Positions 49,601 to 62,429 are shown, counted from the stretch's first letter. The stretch is 64,000 bases of DNA from Acanthornis magna (GCA_036785705.1 JAWUZG010000032.1:14650001-14714000), one strand, 5' to 3'. The notes: generated from the letters alone by a model not told the origin. Numbers and translations: made by a program.

Positions 49601-52600
49601 GAGATTTTTAGTATTTCAGATCTATTTCAGAAATAATGTCAGTTTTGTAATGTTTGCTTATTGCAAAGCAATGGAATTTGCCTTCTGCAAACATTAGCAG
49701 AACAGGTTTGTTCTTTGGATAGCAGAATTGAAAAATAAAAGCCACATAAATTAGCGGAGGTACATAAGCTTGGCCACTCTACAAATTAAAACCTTTATCC
49801 AGTAGCATTTCACACTTTCAGGAATTCACAACAGTAATTAATAATCATCTCTTTTTAGAACTATGTCTTAGAGGTTAAAAAAACCCTTTTATTGAAGGAA
49901 AATATGTGTATTTCATATATGGAGAAATTTTCCTGAAGTCATCTCAGAAAGGACTCATTCTAGAATTAATAAATGAGACTAACCAGTCGTGATTTTGTAT
50001 GTTTTACAAGAAAGAGCTGATTCAGTGGAACTGAGTGCAGTGTTTCCAATTCTTTCTGGCAAGTGAAAGAATAAAGAAGTAAAGAATGAATTCAGGATCA
50101 CACCATGGGAATACCATAATATTTTTCTAATTAATTCAATTCAAGGGAACCTTAATTGAATATTTTAGAGTTAAGATAATAATACTGCTAAGCAGCAATG
50201 CAATTTGCTGAAGTCAACAAAACATGATTGTGATAATGTAAAGAAAAATTCAAAGATGGTGAATTTTCCCATTAGTCATATCTTATTCCCTTAGGATTTT
50301 ATTTTCTGTGCTTTAGTTTCTAACCTCAGAGTCATATTCATGTATTATAAATCACTAACAACTGTTGTTTAAAAATCTTGGCTCAGTTAATAATCCAGAT
50401 GATCAGTCTACCTTCCCAGGGGAATTTTCCTATGCAGAAGCTCGTATGACCTCCACTCAAACAGTTTGCACACATAATTATATTTTTGATGGGCTCTACT
50501 TGTACACATAATTTGAAAATAATTTCTAGTGAGTTTTGTCTGGTAATTTGACCCATTACTTTTGCTCCTTTACTTTTACATCACCCATTTTAGTAAGTAA
50601 ATAATGCATTTTTTTGCCATGGGATACTCAAATTGGTCAAATAACTATTACGTTATGCACTTGACATCCTTACACATAGTATATGCCTGCATTATTTGGC
50701 AGAAGGCAAAAGTACACGTATGTATTGTGAGCAGCACTTCATATCTGTGTATAGTTAAGCCAAGAGGACAGTGGTTATGCTGTTCTAGGCCTGCCTAATC
50801 ACATATTTTGGAATGTTTCAATAAATTGCTGAATGAACCTCAGTGAGAATTAAATGTATGAGGATTACAGAGGGCGGATGCCCCTTTTCTAAATATTGAT
50901 TGCTGCTACATCCCCATTCAGATCTTTAGCAGTTCCAGTAAGCAATGCAAACTAGTGCGAAGTAAGAAGTATCCATTGGTTGAAAATTTGACATCCAGAA
51001 ATCTCTGGTCATGTGCAAAATCCCAAGCTAGCCAGACTGGGCTTTTACTTTTTAATTCCTCCCCTGTGGTTTGACAGTCTTGTCGGAAATGTGCAGAAGA
51101 GTTGATGGAGTCAGTGACAACTCTAACTTTGCTGAGCCACTCTGAGGTTCAAACAGTACACCAAGGGCTGGAGTAAATGTCTATACATTGTAAAATCTTC
51201 CTGGGTTTGAGAAAAATGGTAAATAAATGGAACAGGGAATTACAAATGAGCTTGGAGAGGATCTAATGGGACCTTCATTTGCTGGAAGAGTTTTACGTTA
51301 TCCTAGAGAGCTCCCTTTTGTTGTGCGGTTAGCAACAGGGAAGCCTTTCTCCTGGCTGGATGCTTGTTTAACTTGGAAGGCCAAAGCTATTTTGTTCTGT
51401 AGTAAGTGTTTAAATTAGGCATATAGTCTTCAGCATCTATTTCCAAAAGAAATCAAGGGATCAGGTATTTCCATATGTTTCTGGCATTCTACAGTTATTT
51501 TTCTAATACATGTGACTACAAATGATGGCTTCCTACTTCTACTCAGTACTGACTGTCAAAGGGTAAAGAAGTACAAAGTTGATACATGGTAAATGAACTA
51601 TCTTTTTTTTAAAGCTCATATTAGAGATAATTAAAATACAGAACAATATCATCACAGTCACTTCTGAACATGGAAAAATGAAATCATGCTTTCTGAAACA
51701 ACAAAGGTATCTTTTGTGCTCTGAGATAAAGCTGCTGATCTAACTAAATATGCTTAAACAGGAACTGCTTTCAGATTGTAGCTTGAATGCCAATTTTCAA
51801 ATGAGGATATATTTTTAGATGCAGTTCATGAATTGCTAAACTCAAGATTTTCAAGTGGAAGTGCAGAGCTGTTGCTGCAACAGTGTGCTAACAGCAATTG
51901 TGATTAAAACAGAGTAGGTAATGGCACAAGCAGAGCAGCTACATATATTTAGATTTCTTTCAAAACCAGTATTGTGGCAGCTGAAGTAATGCACGTGCAC
52001 ATGTATTTCATCCCATGCTGCAAAAAATATTACTTGTGTTATGATTGCTTACATAATCTCCATCTTAAACCAGGACTCTACAGTCATCTGCTGATAGATA
52101 CTGTAAATGGAATACAGACAGAAAGGAGACTACAAAGGGACAATAAAATAATAATGGTCTCCATGCTTGGTTTTGCTTGGTTTCTGCTTGTCAATAGCCT
52201 AAGTGTGATAAGTATTCTTTGTGTGGCACAGAAGGGGAGAGCTTTCAGGAAGCATTGAAGGGGCCTTATGAAGTAAAAGAGAAGCTCCTATTGAAGTGAA
52301 ATGGAGAGAGCCAACAGCAGAAGCAGGTGAAGCGTGATGGTGTTTACTCCAACACAATGGGTAGAAAACACTGGATGACGTTACTGGCAGTGGGAGGAGT
52401 TGGCACTGTAATAACAAGCAGCACCTGAATGAATATAAAATGGAGAACCATAAGCCACAGGTGAAGATGTTTAGCCTATGGTTGCTGTGGTGGGGGAGGA
52501 TTATACACTGAGCAGTCCCATGATTTCTGGTAATATGAATGTCTGCAAATGTTTGCCTCTGCTGAAAGCAAGGTGAGGTTTATAGAAATACAAGAAGCAG

Positions 52601-55600
52601 GCAAACCCCTTCTTAGGGAGCTTTAACAAAGCACACAGCTGAGGAGGGTTTGGTAACTGAGTCACATGCAGCTTTTAGTTTAAAAATCTTGGCTGAGCAG
52701 AAGTATGTGGATGGGTGATAATTCTGATGAGTATCAGTTTTCCATTACAAGTTGGGGCTATAACTTTCCATTTATTTTAACTTGCATGAAATTCATTCTA
52801 AAGTAAATCTTCTCACATCTGTTTTGTTTTAATGTTGTTACACTCTGCAAGGAGACTGGTCTAGAGAGTTAATCAGAAGCAAAAACTGTAATGGGTAGAG
52901 GAGGAGAATCTATGTGGTTACTGAATCCCCACCATTGTTTTTCTTTCTTGAGACCTGATACAATGTGAAGTGGAAAAAAATCCCTTTCACTGTCTTGCTT
53001 TGAGCTTTGGGTTTGTCTACCTTACCTTATTAGTTGTACCAGCAAGCAAACCAAATAAATTAATAGGGATGAATGTGACATTGGTATCAAACAATCCATA
53101 GAATTGTTGAAGATGTCACTGAAGATGCACTCTCTAGTACATTTAATTTTAAAAACCATTCAAAATGAGAAGTGCAGGTATTCTGGGATAATAAATAAAC
53201 CAATATGTTACTGTTGATTTATTGATACCTCTGAAAGTATTGGTCTGATTTAAGCAACTTCTAGGTACTACTGGTGCCCTGCTCTGCACTGCTTGTATTG
53301 CATGTTTTATTATGTTATAGCTGAGACAATTGTGAGGTAGGAGTGAGCAGAAGCAGAACTTTTTCCCAAAAAACTTCATCTTCTATCATGGTTAACTCAG
53401 TTCTTACTTTTCGAATTACCCTCCAGATTTATGCCCAAATTTACAGTTTTCCCAAGCAACATCAGAAAAAGAAAACAATAACGTGCTTTCTAATTTCTGT
53501 CATTTATTTTTCATTTGTCAGAAAAATTATCATATTTTGTTAATTTGCCTGCCACAGGGGAAAAAATGCATGCTATGTCTTTCTTCTTCTGTCTTTCCTT
53601 TGTCAAAGTACAGCTCCTCTGAGAGAGACCCCTGTGAGTGTTTTTGTGACTGCATGAGGATGCACATTTCCTGAACCTGGGCCTGTCATGAATGACAGTG
53701 AAAGGTTGCTAGACAGTCTTAGGACATAAGATAAAAATAAAATTTAGGTCAGATTTCAAAAGGAAAAAAAGGTGAAATAATCTCTCAATAGATATTGCTG
53801 TTTATCTATGGGTTTCCTTTGAGGGTACTTCTGCCTGTAACTTCTTCAGAATGATGCTAGACCTACAAAATTCCTTAGGGCACTAGGACAGTTGGAATAA
53901 CAGTCAGGAGAGGTGATTCTCCTCAGATACAACTGCAGAAATCCATACTGAGAAAGTGCAAGGTGGTGTCTGATGAGGGCGAGGCGTTTCAGCCTTCCCT
54001 CTCCTTGTTGAGCTATTTACTAAGTTGTTAGCATGTGGAAATGATTCCAGCAGCAAACTGAAAACCTACAGACAGCTTTAAAACTATCCAAAATATGCAG
54101 AGGCTTTATGATCCAAGAGGGATGCTTGCGAGTGATGACTTCAATCTCCTGTATCACCGATGGAAAATATCCCCCATTTCTCCAGCTGCAGCTGTACTTC
54201 CCTCAGCCACCAGCGTGACCCAGTCCTGCCTAACACGGGGGTTGTCGGTGAGAATACATGGGCAGGAAGACACAGGAGGGAACTACGTGGGATGCAAAAC
54301 AGAAGATGGAAGACTGCATTAAAAACATGTCCTGGGTGTTGTTTGGTCCTAGTTTTCCACGCCAGCTTCACAGGCACAAAGGTAATGTGTACTTACCTGG
54401 GTGGCAACAAGGCATAATTGCCAACTCTGATGCTGTAACCACCACGGGTTTTGGCAATAAATATAATGTTGTTTTCCTAGTAGTAATTATGGCTCTGAGA
54501 GGCATAAAAATACCTGTGTTAATTCCAGTGGAATATTAAGTTTGAAGTCTAAATTGAAATTAATTTCCACCTTAAAATTTCCACCATTATTAGTTATTAC
54601 ACTCTTAATAATTTTAGCAGAAACATCCAGTTATTTCAAGCTTGTGAATGGAATTTTAAAACAGTGTCACCAGGTTTTCCTCTGATCTGACTTTATACCT
54701 ACAGTTTACTAAGAATAAAAAAAAATGCTTTGCCTTGTGATGGAATACCGTTCTGGAATGTGCTTTAGTAAATGGTCCTTTTAAAGTGTGTTTTTCCTTC
54801 TCAGGTTTGTATTAATTTTAAGTTAATGCAACTTCAGTTGAAAAATGAATCTTGTCCTCTCCTGGACATGTTTTCAATGACAGTAAATGGTTTATGGTCA
54901 CCTTCAGTTAACACTAACAATAAAGACTATATTCCATAGCACCCATGAATTAAGACCAACATGCCCTTTCTAATTTTTTTTTAAATGAAGTTTCTGTTAC
55001 TCCACGTTTTCCTACTTTGTCCACACTAGTAGAGGAGCACTGCTTCAATATTCTGTTTGGAAGTTCCACAGGAACTCAGTTTTATGCTGAATGTCACGTT
55101 TTTTCCAGTAACATGTTGCTGTTAATTCCTCTGATTTCTCGGGCTTTTTAAGATGTGCATTTCACTGCCACTCATCCTCTTCTGGTTTGAATGGCAAGAT
55201 TAGGTGCCATGTCCCTTGCCAGTTCATCTTTTCCTGGAATCTTTCCTCGCTCTTGGGTCAATCATGCTGAAGGTAGCTAAAATCTAATTTTATCTAACAT
55301 GTCAATGTCACTCTATTAACTTTCCTCTGTGGTATGCTGTTTCCATTATAGGAATTTAGAGGCTTGGGGAGGGGATGAATATCCAGCTTTAGCCAGGCAA
55401 ATTTGGGGTTTCTTTCAAAGCTCCTCAGAGTCTTTGTTCATGCACTTCTTTTCTCCTCACATCAATATGTCATTTATTCATATCATGGTATGCTGCATTA
55501 GCATCTGTAATTCACTGATTTTCCAGTAAATCTGCAGATGGGCTGTGCAATGGGAATGCCAGTTGGAGGAAACTATTTCCTTCAAAGTACTATGCTCACA

Positions 55601-56036
55601 AAAATGGTGTGGGTTGGATTTTTTTTCCTTAACAGTACCTGCTTACACCCTGCCAACACATTGCATGTGTAAAAATATTTGCCATCTGACATATCTCCAG
55701 AAGTACCTCTTCTTGTGGAAATTTTCCTTGAGGAAAATGTTCACTTTACATATATATATGTAATTTCCATAATGATACACATCAGGTAAGAACTGTAAGG
55801 TTTTTTTGTTTAGTGATGATGAGTGAACCATCGAACAGTGAGCCTGTCCAGTTTCATTTTCAACTGCTGCTCTAGAGGGAGATAAAAATGTGCTGAAAGG
55901 CAGGAGCTGGGTGGTGACTGGGCTATTAAATCACTTCCTTAATGTACCATTAGAAGAGCTTCTCTCCTGTGGGTCATACGCTTAGGCAGTACCACATTTA
56001 TTTTTGCTTGTTGCTTCATTGAAGAAAGAATTGTAA
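46631..56036. other. Intergenic, long AT-rich repeat-poor stretch
   Basis: More than 9 kb with no recognised gene, CR1 or LTR. The longest frames are under about 95 codons. AT-rich blocks such as 48180-48560 and 49240-50340 contain many TAATTA/CAATTA cores and no obvious repeats, a look shared by conserved non-coding DNA. A GC-richer patch at 53900-54420 is unassigned. Confidence 0.45.
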
Positions 56037-56146
56037 AATCATAGAACAGCCTGGGTTGGAACTGACCTTAAAGATGATCCTGTTCCAACCACCCTGCTGC
56101 AGGCAGGGACACCTTTCACTAGATCACGTTGCCCAGAGCTCCATGT
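56037..56146 (-). mobile_element. CR1 3' end fragment
   Basis: The minus-strand CR1 tail starts 'atcatagaacagcctgggtt' and continues through 'ggcagggacacctttcacta' to the 'gttgcccagagctccatgtg' block, then stops. It is one of the better preserved tails here, so probably comparatively young. Confidence 0.9.
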
Positions 56147-58147
56147 GTCTGCTTGATTTGATCACAAACTTGACACAGTTTTAACTCAGAAATGGGACAT
56201 CATCTGTTTGCGCTACTGCAAAGCGAGGTTTTTTCATCTCTAATACTTACCCATATATCTAGTTCCTAAACTTGTACTGTGAAAATGAGGCCACAATTAG
56301 ACACCTCAAGTTTCCCATCCCACCTTCTTTTTGTCATCTGTAAGCTCTTGTGTTGACAACAGTGCTCTTTTTGCTAATACCCATACGTCTGGCACCACAG
56401 TACTTCGTACACCCAATCCTGAGTGCATACCTCGCCAACCTGCACTGCGATAGTCCATTGGTCTGTGCGGAATTCTCCTGAATTCTAGCATTTCAGGAGA
56501 GCTAGCAATGCTGTTTGTCGTCCTCTCTGTCCTCATTGTGTGCACTGCTAAACAATTACGCGATGTATTGCAGTTTTTGCGTCTTTTTCAAGTTCTCAAA
56601 GGCCGGGTCTCTAACAGAGGTCTGTTTCATTCAGGGTTTTAATCTAACCGGTCAGCATTGTGTCACAGGCACCTCTGAACAGCACAATAACCAACCCCAC
56701 TGGTCCACAAAACAAAAGGGCCTCTGTGGCAACAAGCTGCCACAGAAGAGACACTGCCATGGAGACCATTCGTGATCCTGTAAGAAAGATCCATTGTATT
56801 TCACATCCTTTTGTTCTGAAAGCAGTAGGAAATATCTCACGTCCATTCATCACGAGCCAATGAGTTGTCCCAAGTTTAGAGTTTGGGAACTGGAAAAGTG
56901 TTAAAACTCACCAAAAATAATCTGCCTGGGAAAAGTAGAAAGGAAGTGAAACATATATCAGCTGAGCTGAAAGAGTACCCAGAAGTACTCAAGCTTCAGC
57001 TTGAGAATTAAGGTGTGAAGAAAAGGGATTTACCTGCACTATCTGAGTAACCACTAGTTTTGGAATAAAGTACATGTGTGCACCCATACATAAGCAGAAG
57101 AAGGACTGAAGAGAGGAAAGGAAGAGATCAAAACTGACTTCTTGTGGAATATGGCTAAGGACTATGCATTGAACTTTTAATTTGGTTGTAGGCATTTGCA
57201 TTCTTTTTGACATCTATGAACTTTGTTTCAGTTTTTCTGAGTTGCACCTGCCTGTTTTCCCTTAAGTCATATGTGAAAGAATATTTTGTGGGCAGTTGCA
57301 CTACAAGGAATACACTTCAGAGGCTATAGACAGGGCATGCTGTTGCTGTGATCAAACATCTTTTGCATGTGTGCAAGACCCACATGTTCATCCAGCATTG
57401 TAGGGCCAAACAACATTCCAGAAGCAACTGCCCAGCCACGGCATCTGCACTCAGTGTATGTTCCCACAGAGAAAGCTGAAGTTCCTATGTCAAATTTCTA
57501 CCTGAACAAAAAATCTAGGAGGATCTTTTTTGGAAATGTTTTGTAACTCATTTTGTGGATTATTTACTCCAAGCTAGGAATACAACAGTTCCGTGAATTC
57601 ACTCAAACCCAGGCTACAAATCTGATGGTAAAAGCTTGGGGCTTTTTCTTTATCTTCTTTGTACATATTCAGGAATAATTTTGATAGAAGTTATTGCATT
57701 CTTGATCTTAATGCAGATTTGGTTTTATTTTTCCCTCGGAATTCTGTGGGTTTTTTAATTTTTGGTATTAGTCTTTCAAAGTTCAGTTCCAAGTGAACAT
57801 CTCTTAGTTAGTATATGATCTCAAACTTATTTTTGGAACATGTAAAAATACCAAAAGGGTTCACTAATCTTCTAATGAGATAAAATTACTTCTGAAGGAT
57901 AAAATTAACATGCTGGAATTCTTCCAACAATTACATTTTTACAGTTCTACCATGTATATTATACAGTGTATTTTTAAAAAATCACTACTCTGAAGTATAC
58001 GTTCCTTATGTCTTCTGCAAAATATATTTTGATGAAAATTTTAATGTGATAATTATTTTTTAACAATCTCTCATTACTTACGAAGAATTACCCATATTGT
58101 GTCATCTTATTATTACAAGAAATAAAATATTAGTAATGAAATGGGCA
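56147..58147. other. Intergenic, includes a CpG-retaining patch
   Basis: From 56385 to 56855 CpG dinucleotides are far commoner than around it although GC content is only moderate. This patch includes a perfect 9-bp inverted repeat at 56723-56746. The rest is AT-rich and unassigned. A minus-strand frame at 56306-56545 is about 77 codons from its ATG and has no known features. Confidence 0.5.
56723..56746. repeat. Perfect inverted repeat, 9-bp arms, 6-base loop
   Basis: TCTGTGGCA and TGCCACAGA flank a six-base loop. It could form a small hairpin or bind a dimeric factor. An RFX-like X-box (GTCTCCATGGCAGT on the minus strand) follows at 56753-56766. Confidence 0.7.
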
Positions 58148-58750
58148 TCCTGACTTTGGCTGGGATAGAGTTAATTTTCTCCTTAGTAGCTGGTTCAGTG
58201 CTGTGTTTTGGATTCAGTATGAGAATAATACTGATAACACACTGATGTTTTGGTTGTGGCTCAGTAGTGCTTACCCTAAGTCAAGGACTTTTCAGTGTCT
58301 CATGCTCTGACAGTGAGGAGGGGCACAAGAAGCCAGGAGGGAGCATGGCCAGGACAGCTGACCCAAACAGGCCAAAGGATATTCCATACTGTAGAATGTC
58401 ATGCCTAGTGTGTAAACTGGGGGGAGTTGGCCAGGAGGAACAGATCACTGCACAGGGATGGGCTGGGTTTTAGTCAGTGGGTGGTAAGCACCTGTACTGT
58501 GCATCATTTGTCTTTCTGGAGGTTTATTCCTCCTTTTTTTTTTTTTTTTTTGTTACCTCCATTTTTCTTACTATGAATATTATTATGGTTATTTTTACTA
58601 TAGTGTCTTACTTTATTTCAGTTATCAAACTGTTCCTATTTTAACCCACGGGTTTTAACTTCTGATTCGCTTTCCTATCCCACTGGGGTGGGGAGAGTGA
58701 GTGAGCAGCTCTGAAGGGTTTAGTTGCTGGCTGGGGTTAAACCATGGCAC
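58148..58750 (+). mobile_element. Solo LTR, avian ERVL-like family, plus orientation
   Basis: It is from the same family as the LTR at 29173-29727 but inverted. Landmarks are 'tggctgggatagagttaatt', 'aataatactgataacacact', 'caggccaaaggatattccat', an 18-base T run at about 58532-58549, and the end block 'ggctggggttaaaccatgg'. The consensus TATA box has decayed to 'gtgtgtaaac' near 58408-58417. A 68-codon frame inside is fortuitous. Transcription would run toward the CpG islands at 61-63 kb. No internal retroviral region remains. Confidence 0.88.
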
Positions 58751-59417
58751 AGAACTGAGAAAAAAATGGTTTAAAATAATTTAGATTTGACATTTAGGTT
58801 CCAAAATCAGGAGTGAGACGACTGATGAGTTGAAAGCACACTGATCCCATTATCCAGAGTTCAATAAACAGAAATGAACCTGTGCCGTCCATATTTTCTG
58901 AAAAACAAGACAGAAAATATAGGACAAGGGGATCAGTTTTTCTAGAGATGATAGGTTACCAATAACAACCTGCTTTGTGCTGTACTATTCAGTGTATTCA
59001 TAAATGTTCTGGAAAAGAGATGAGTAGTCAGGTCACAGAGCCTGATGAGGATATCAAATTATTTAGCTTAATAAAGATGCGACAACCTTGATTATATGCA
59101 GAAAAGTTTATGGGGGTGACCGAGCAATAAAATGGCAGCGGAGTTCAGTGTAGATACATGCAAAGAGTTGCACAGAAGGAAAAGGGTTCTTACTTCAGGT
59201 ATGAAATGGCAGGTTCTGATCTGGTCATTACTTTTCAGGAGAGAGTCCTGGAGTTATGAAAATGTCCCTGTGGGAACATCAGCCTGGTTGTCATCAGATG
59301 AAAAAGAATTTAAAAATACTAGTAAATGTTAAGAAATCAGCTGAGAGCAAAACAAATAATATCTTTTTGCTACCACAAAAAATCCATATTTTGCTTGCAT
59401 CTTCTGTATAGGTAAAG
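58751..59417. other. Intergenic, no recognised element
   Basis: A short AT-rich interval between the LTR and a CR1 fragment, with nothing recognised. Confidence 0.5.
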
Positions 59418-59752
59418 AGTTATAGAAATATTGGTTGAGAGGGACCTCTGCAGGTCACCCAGCCCAACCTTTCCCTTGAAGCAGGACTACTGCCAGCACT
59501 AGATCAGATCAGCCATGGCTTTGTTTATCTGAGTGTTGGAAATCACCAAGGATGGTGACTCCACAACCTGTCTGGGTAATTTGTTCCAGTGTTGCACGTT
59601 CCTTTTGGTGAAGAAATTTTTCCCCATGTCCAGTTTGAACCTCCCTAGCTGCAGTTGTTGTTGCTCAACACAGCTGCCCAATGCAAGTAGCTGTTGCTCC
59701 TTGTTTTTTACTTGCCACTGCCAAGAAGTGTTTGGCTGCACCTTCCTTCAGA
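59418..59752 (-). mobile_element. CR1 LINE 3' fragment
   Basis: Minus-strand CR1 with its 3' tail at 59418-59470 and the ORF2 C-terminus to its right. The minus frame at 59499-59741 includes HWNKLPRQVVESPSL, the conserved CR1 C-terminal motif. It is diverged and incomplete, and not a gene. Confidence 0.88.
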
Positions 59753-60949
59753 TGCTTTTCTGGTCCCTGAACTTCAGCAATAGGATGGAAAACAAAAACG
59801 TTTTTGATACGAGGCACAATTAACTTAAATAGAATCCTTCAGGGTGGGAGAGGAGTTACAGAGCATATGATAAAGAACTAGTGAGCATCAAATGAAGCTA
59901 GCATCAGCCAGGTTGAAAATACACTAAGAGAGGCAAGTTTTTGCACAATGCGTGTTTCGCCTGAGGAACTTGTTACCAGAGCAAGTTGTAGATGCTACAG
60001 ATCTATGTAAGTTAAAGGGAAGACGGGCAAGTGCCTGAGAGAGAAATTCAGTGAAGATTGCTAAGGTCATAGAGATTACATCTGCCTCAGAAAATTACTG
60101 AGTTTGAAATATTGGTGGCAGTGAAAGTGCTGGAGGGGACTGTTGCCTTTAGCAATGCAACACGATATTGGTCTAGCAAAGCCCTTGGTCTCACCCAGTA
60201 TGAGAATTCTTATGTTCAAGAAATTGCTTGTAAAAACTAACTTACCCTCATTTCTGTCTTGCCTTGTCAATTACATTGGGAATTCTTCAGCTCATTTTCT
60301 TTGGCACATGAATTATTATTATATTAGTATTATTTCGCTTTGTTTTTAAGTTGTGCAGACAAACAACAACAAAACCAGAACTTCAAATGAAATCTGCATT
60401 TTGAAGAAATAAGCCTTGGTCTTCAAAATGAAACTGCAGGCTGCAGTTTGCTGGCCAAAGTCTTATTTCCAACCTGTTTACATAATTGGTTCCACTAAAT
60501 TTCAGAAGTTAAGACTTTTAAAGGAAGGATATGCCTATGATTAAAAGAACGAAGCAGCACTCTGGAGATCTCCCTCTGATCTCCAGCAACGCCACAAATT
60601 TCCTGCTGGTTTTGGCAAATCAATGGGCCTTCATTTAGCGTGAAATGAGTTTTCAGCAGTTGAGCTCAATGGAAGTGCTCGGGTTAAGCTCTTGCAGAAG
60701 TGCTTAGTGAGGGTGCTTTTCACCTTGTGTGTCTGTGTGGCAGCGGAAAGCTTTGGGGAGGACCCTGTTGTAGTGCAAGGGGGTAATCCAAGGGGGAGAC
60801 CGCCGCACAAAGCCTTCTGCTTTGGGAGGCGAGACCACGGGTACACGAGGGAAAGGAGGAAGGCAAAGAGGAAGGAAGAGTGATGAGGAAAATGAGGAAG
60901 GTGCTTCTCACCTGGCCTCTGAGGCCCTGAAGAGCGGGGCTGGCCCAAA
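59753..60949. other. Intergenic flank of the CpG islands
   Basis: AT-rich sequence that becomes GC-richer after about 60700. Nothing coding was recognised. A minus-strand frame of 257 codons (60631-61404) enters from the island and has a compositionally driven, low-complexity sequence. Confidence 0.5.
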
Positions 60950-61467
60950 GGAGAGGGGCAGGGAGGATCCCTGAGGAGCGGGGCACTCCAGAGGAGTGGG
61001 GCTGAGAGACAGGGGCGAGGGCAGGGAGGAGAGGGCAGGCCACTGCTCGTGGGAACGCCACTCCCCGCTCCTCGCCTTCCCCGGGAGCCCTCCGGCGGGT
61101 CAGGGCGAGCGGCCGTCCCCGCTGCCGTCCCCGCTGCCGCCGCCGCCGCCGCCCGGTCCCGCCACGCACGCAGGTGGAGCGGTGCGCACCGAGCGAGCCC
61201 CGCCGCCCTTCCCTTGGGACGGGGTCCCTCCGCCTCCCCGCTTGTCCCCGCCTCGCCACCCCGGCCCGGCAGCCTCTCCCGCCCCGTCCCTGTGCGGGTC
61301 ATCCCGACCCCGCGCCCGGCGCCGAGAGGAAGCCGCTGCCGGGGCGATGCGCCTCCCCGCCCCGCAGACAGAGCCCCTTCTTCCCTTCCCATCCGAGGAG
61401 ACACCGCGATCTGCCTCCGCTCCCCTCGGCCCTCCCCCTCGCGCCCTCCCGGCTTCCTCCCTCTCGC

Positions 61468-61531
61468 CTTCTTTTTCTTTTTTTTCTTTCTTTTTTTTTT
61501 TTTTTTTTCCTTCCTTTTTCCATCCCCTCCC
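61468..61531 (+). repeat. Polypyrimidine tract inside the CpG island
   Basis: A C/T-only stretch dominated by T, with an 18-base T run at about 61491-61508, interrupts the CpG island just before the candidate first exon. Such tracts commonly stay nucleosome-poor near promoters. Confidence 0.85.
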
Positions 61532-61559
61532 CCGCCTGGGAAGACCTGGCCGCTCCCCC

Positions 61560-61673
61560 CGCCCCGTCCTCAGTAGCCGCGGGCGCTGGGCGGCGGACGA
61601 GCGGCGCGGAGCGGGGAGCCTGAGCCCCGGGGCTGCGGCCGCCCTCCCCTCCGTCCGTCCTGCGGGGTGCCAG
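61560..61673 (+). other. Candidate non-coding first exon of PRSS35
   Basis: A GC-rich stretch ends in GGTGCCAG followed by GTATGA at 61674, an acceptable splice donor. PRSS35 in vertebrates has a 5' non-coding exon followed by a single coding exon, so an untranslated exon is expected in this position. The start is unknown and is set at an arbitrary point after the pyrimidine tract. Another possible donor is GAG|GTAACC near 61796. Confidence 0.35.
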
Positions 61674-61800
61674 GTATGACCGAGACCCTTCCCGGCGTCG
61701 GCATCGGGGGAAGAGGCAGCCCCCAGAGACCTGGGTGGGCAGGAGCGGAGCTGGGGATGGGGGCTGAGGGGACTGCCGGAGATAGGGCAGTCCGAGGTAA

Positions 61801-62429
61801 CCAGCGTCTCTAAGGTGATAGTTTATTTTGGGATGTCATTCTTCCTACGCGGGTCGTTTTAAAAAATGATGGGGCTGAGCGCTGTCAATACCTTGAGCTT
61901 GCCAGCTGAGATATTTTATATAAAGTTCCTGCCTCAACCTGATGGATATATTTTTAATAGGACTAACACGCCACGCGTTTCTCTGGTCCTTATTTTTCAA
62001 TATTTGAAGCTGATTTCACAAGACAGCTTGACGGGACTGAGGCAAGGGGCATATTCATTGGGTTTTCGGGGATTTGTCTATGCTGTGCCGTCTTCGGGGA
62101 GCAGGCAAGGAGACTCTTCACCCTTCAAAACAAACCCCCCTTTAATTCTGATTTATCCCTTCAGTATTAGCGCTACCATCTCCGCGCTCCTCTGGAATTG
62201 ACACTAATTTCATCCAGATTCGTCACTGCTGGAAGCAGATTTATCTTGGAATGGCAAAAATAAAAGAGCCGTGCCAAGGTATTTAACTTGCAGGCTTTGT
62301 AGAGGGGAAACTCCTTTGGATCAGGCGCGGAAAAGCAGAGCCTCCTGCGGAAAGCAGGACCAGGGGATGGCTAAAGAGCGATAGAGTTAAAGACTTCCTC
62401 CCCAAATCCTCGTCTTCTTCCAGGACAAG
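61801..62429. other. Gap between the two CpG islands
   Basis: AT-richer sequence of about 630 bases. A 111-codon plus frame at 61866-62201 has no family features. If the candidate exon is right, this is intron. Confidence 0.45.

Larger units (their letters stand above)
60950..61800 (+). promoter_or_regulatory. CpG island, probable PRSS35 promoter
   Basis: This is a strong CpG island with a GCC trinucleotide run (about 61136-61153) and many GC boxes. In vertebrates PRSS35 (a secreted, protease-like protein with a mutated active site) lies next to ME1 in divergent orientation. Island position, gene spacing and the plus-strand donor at 61673 all fit its promoter. The identification rests on remembered gene order, not on any coding sequence here. 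Long open frames on both strands are artefacts of composition. Confidence 0.5.

Noticed and set aside
56306..56545. Minus-strand frame of about 77 codons as a possible conserved protein
   Set aside because: No family recognised, and it ends inside unremarkable AT-rich DNA. The CpG retention of the patch is better explained as regulatory or as a recent insertion. Kept only as a finding about the patch.
58267..58473. 68-codon plus-strand frame
   Set aside because: It lies wholly inside the solo LTR. LTRs of this class do not code here.
60631..61679. Minus 257-codon and plus 149-227-codon frames over the 61 kb CpG island
   Set aside because: Overlapping frames on both strands with biased composition, crossing a poly-T tract. 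No family resemblance.
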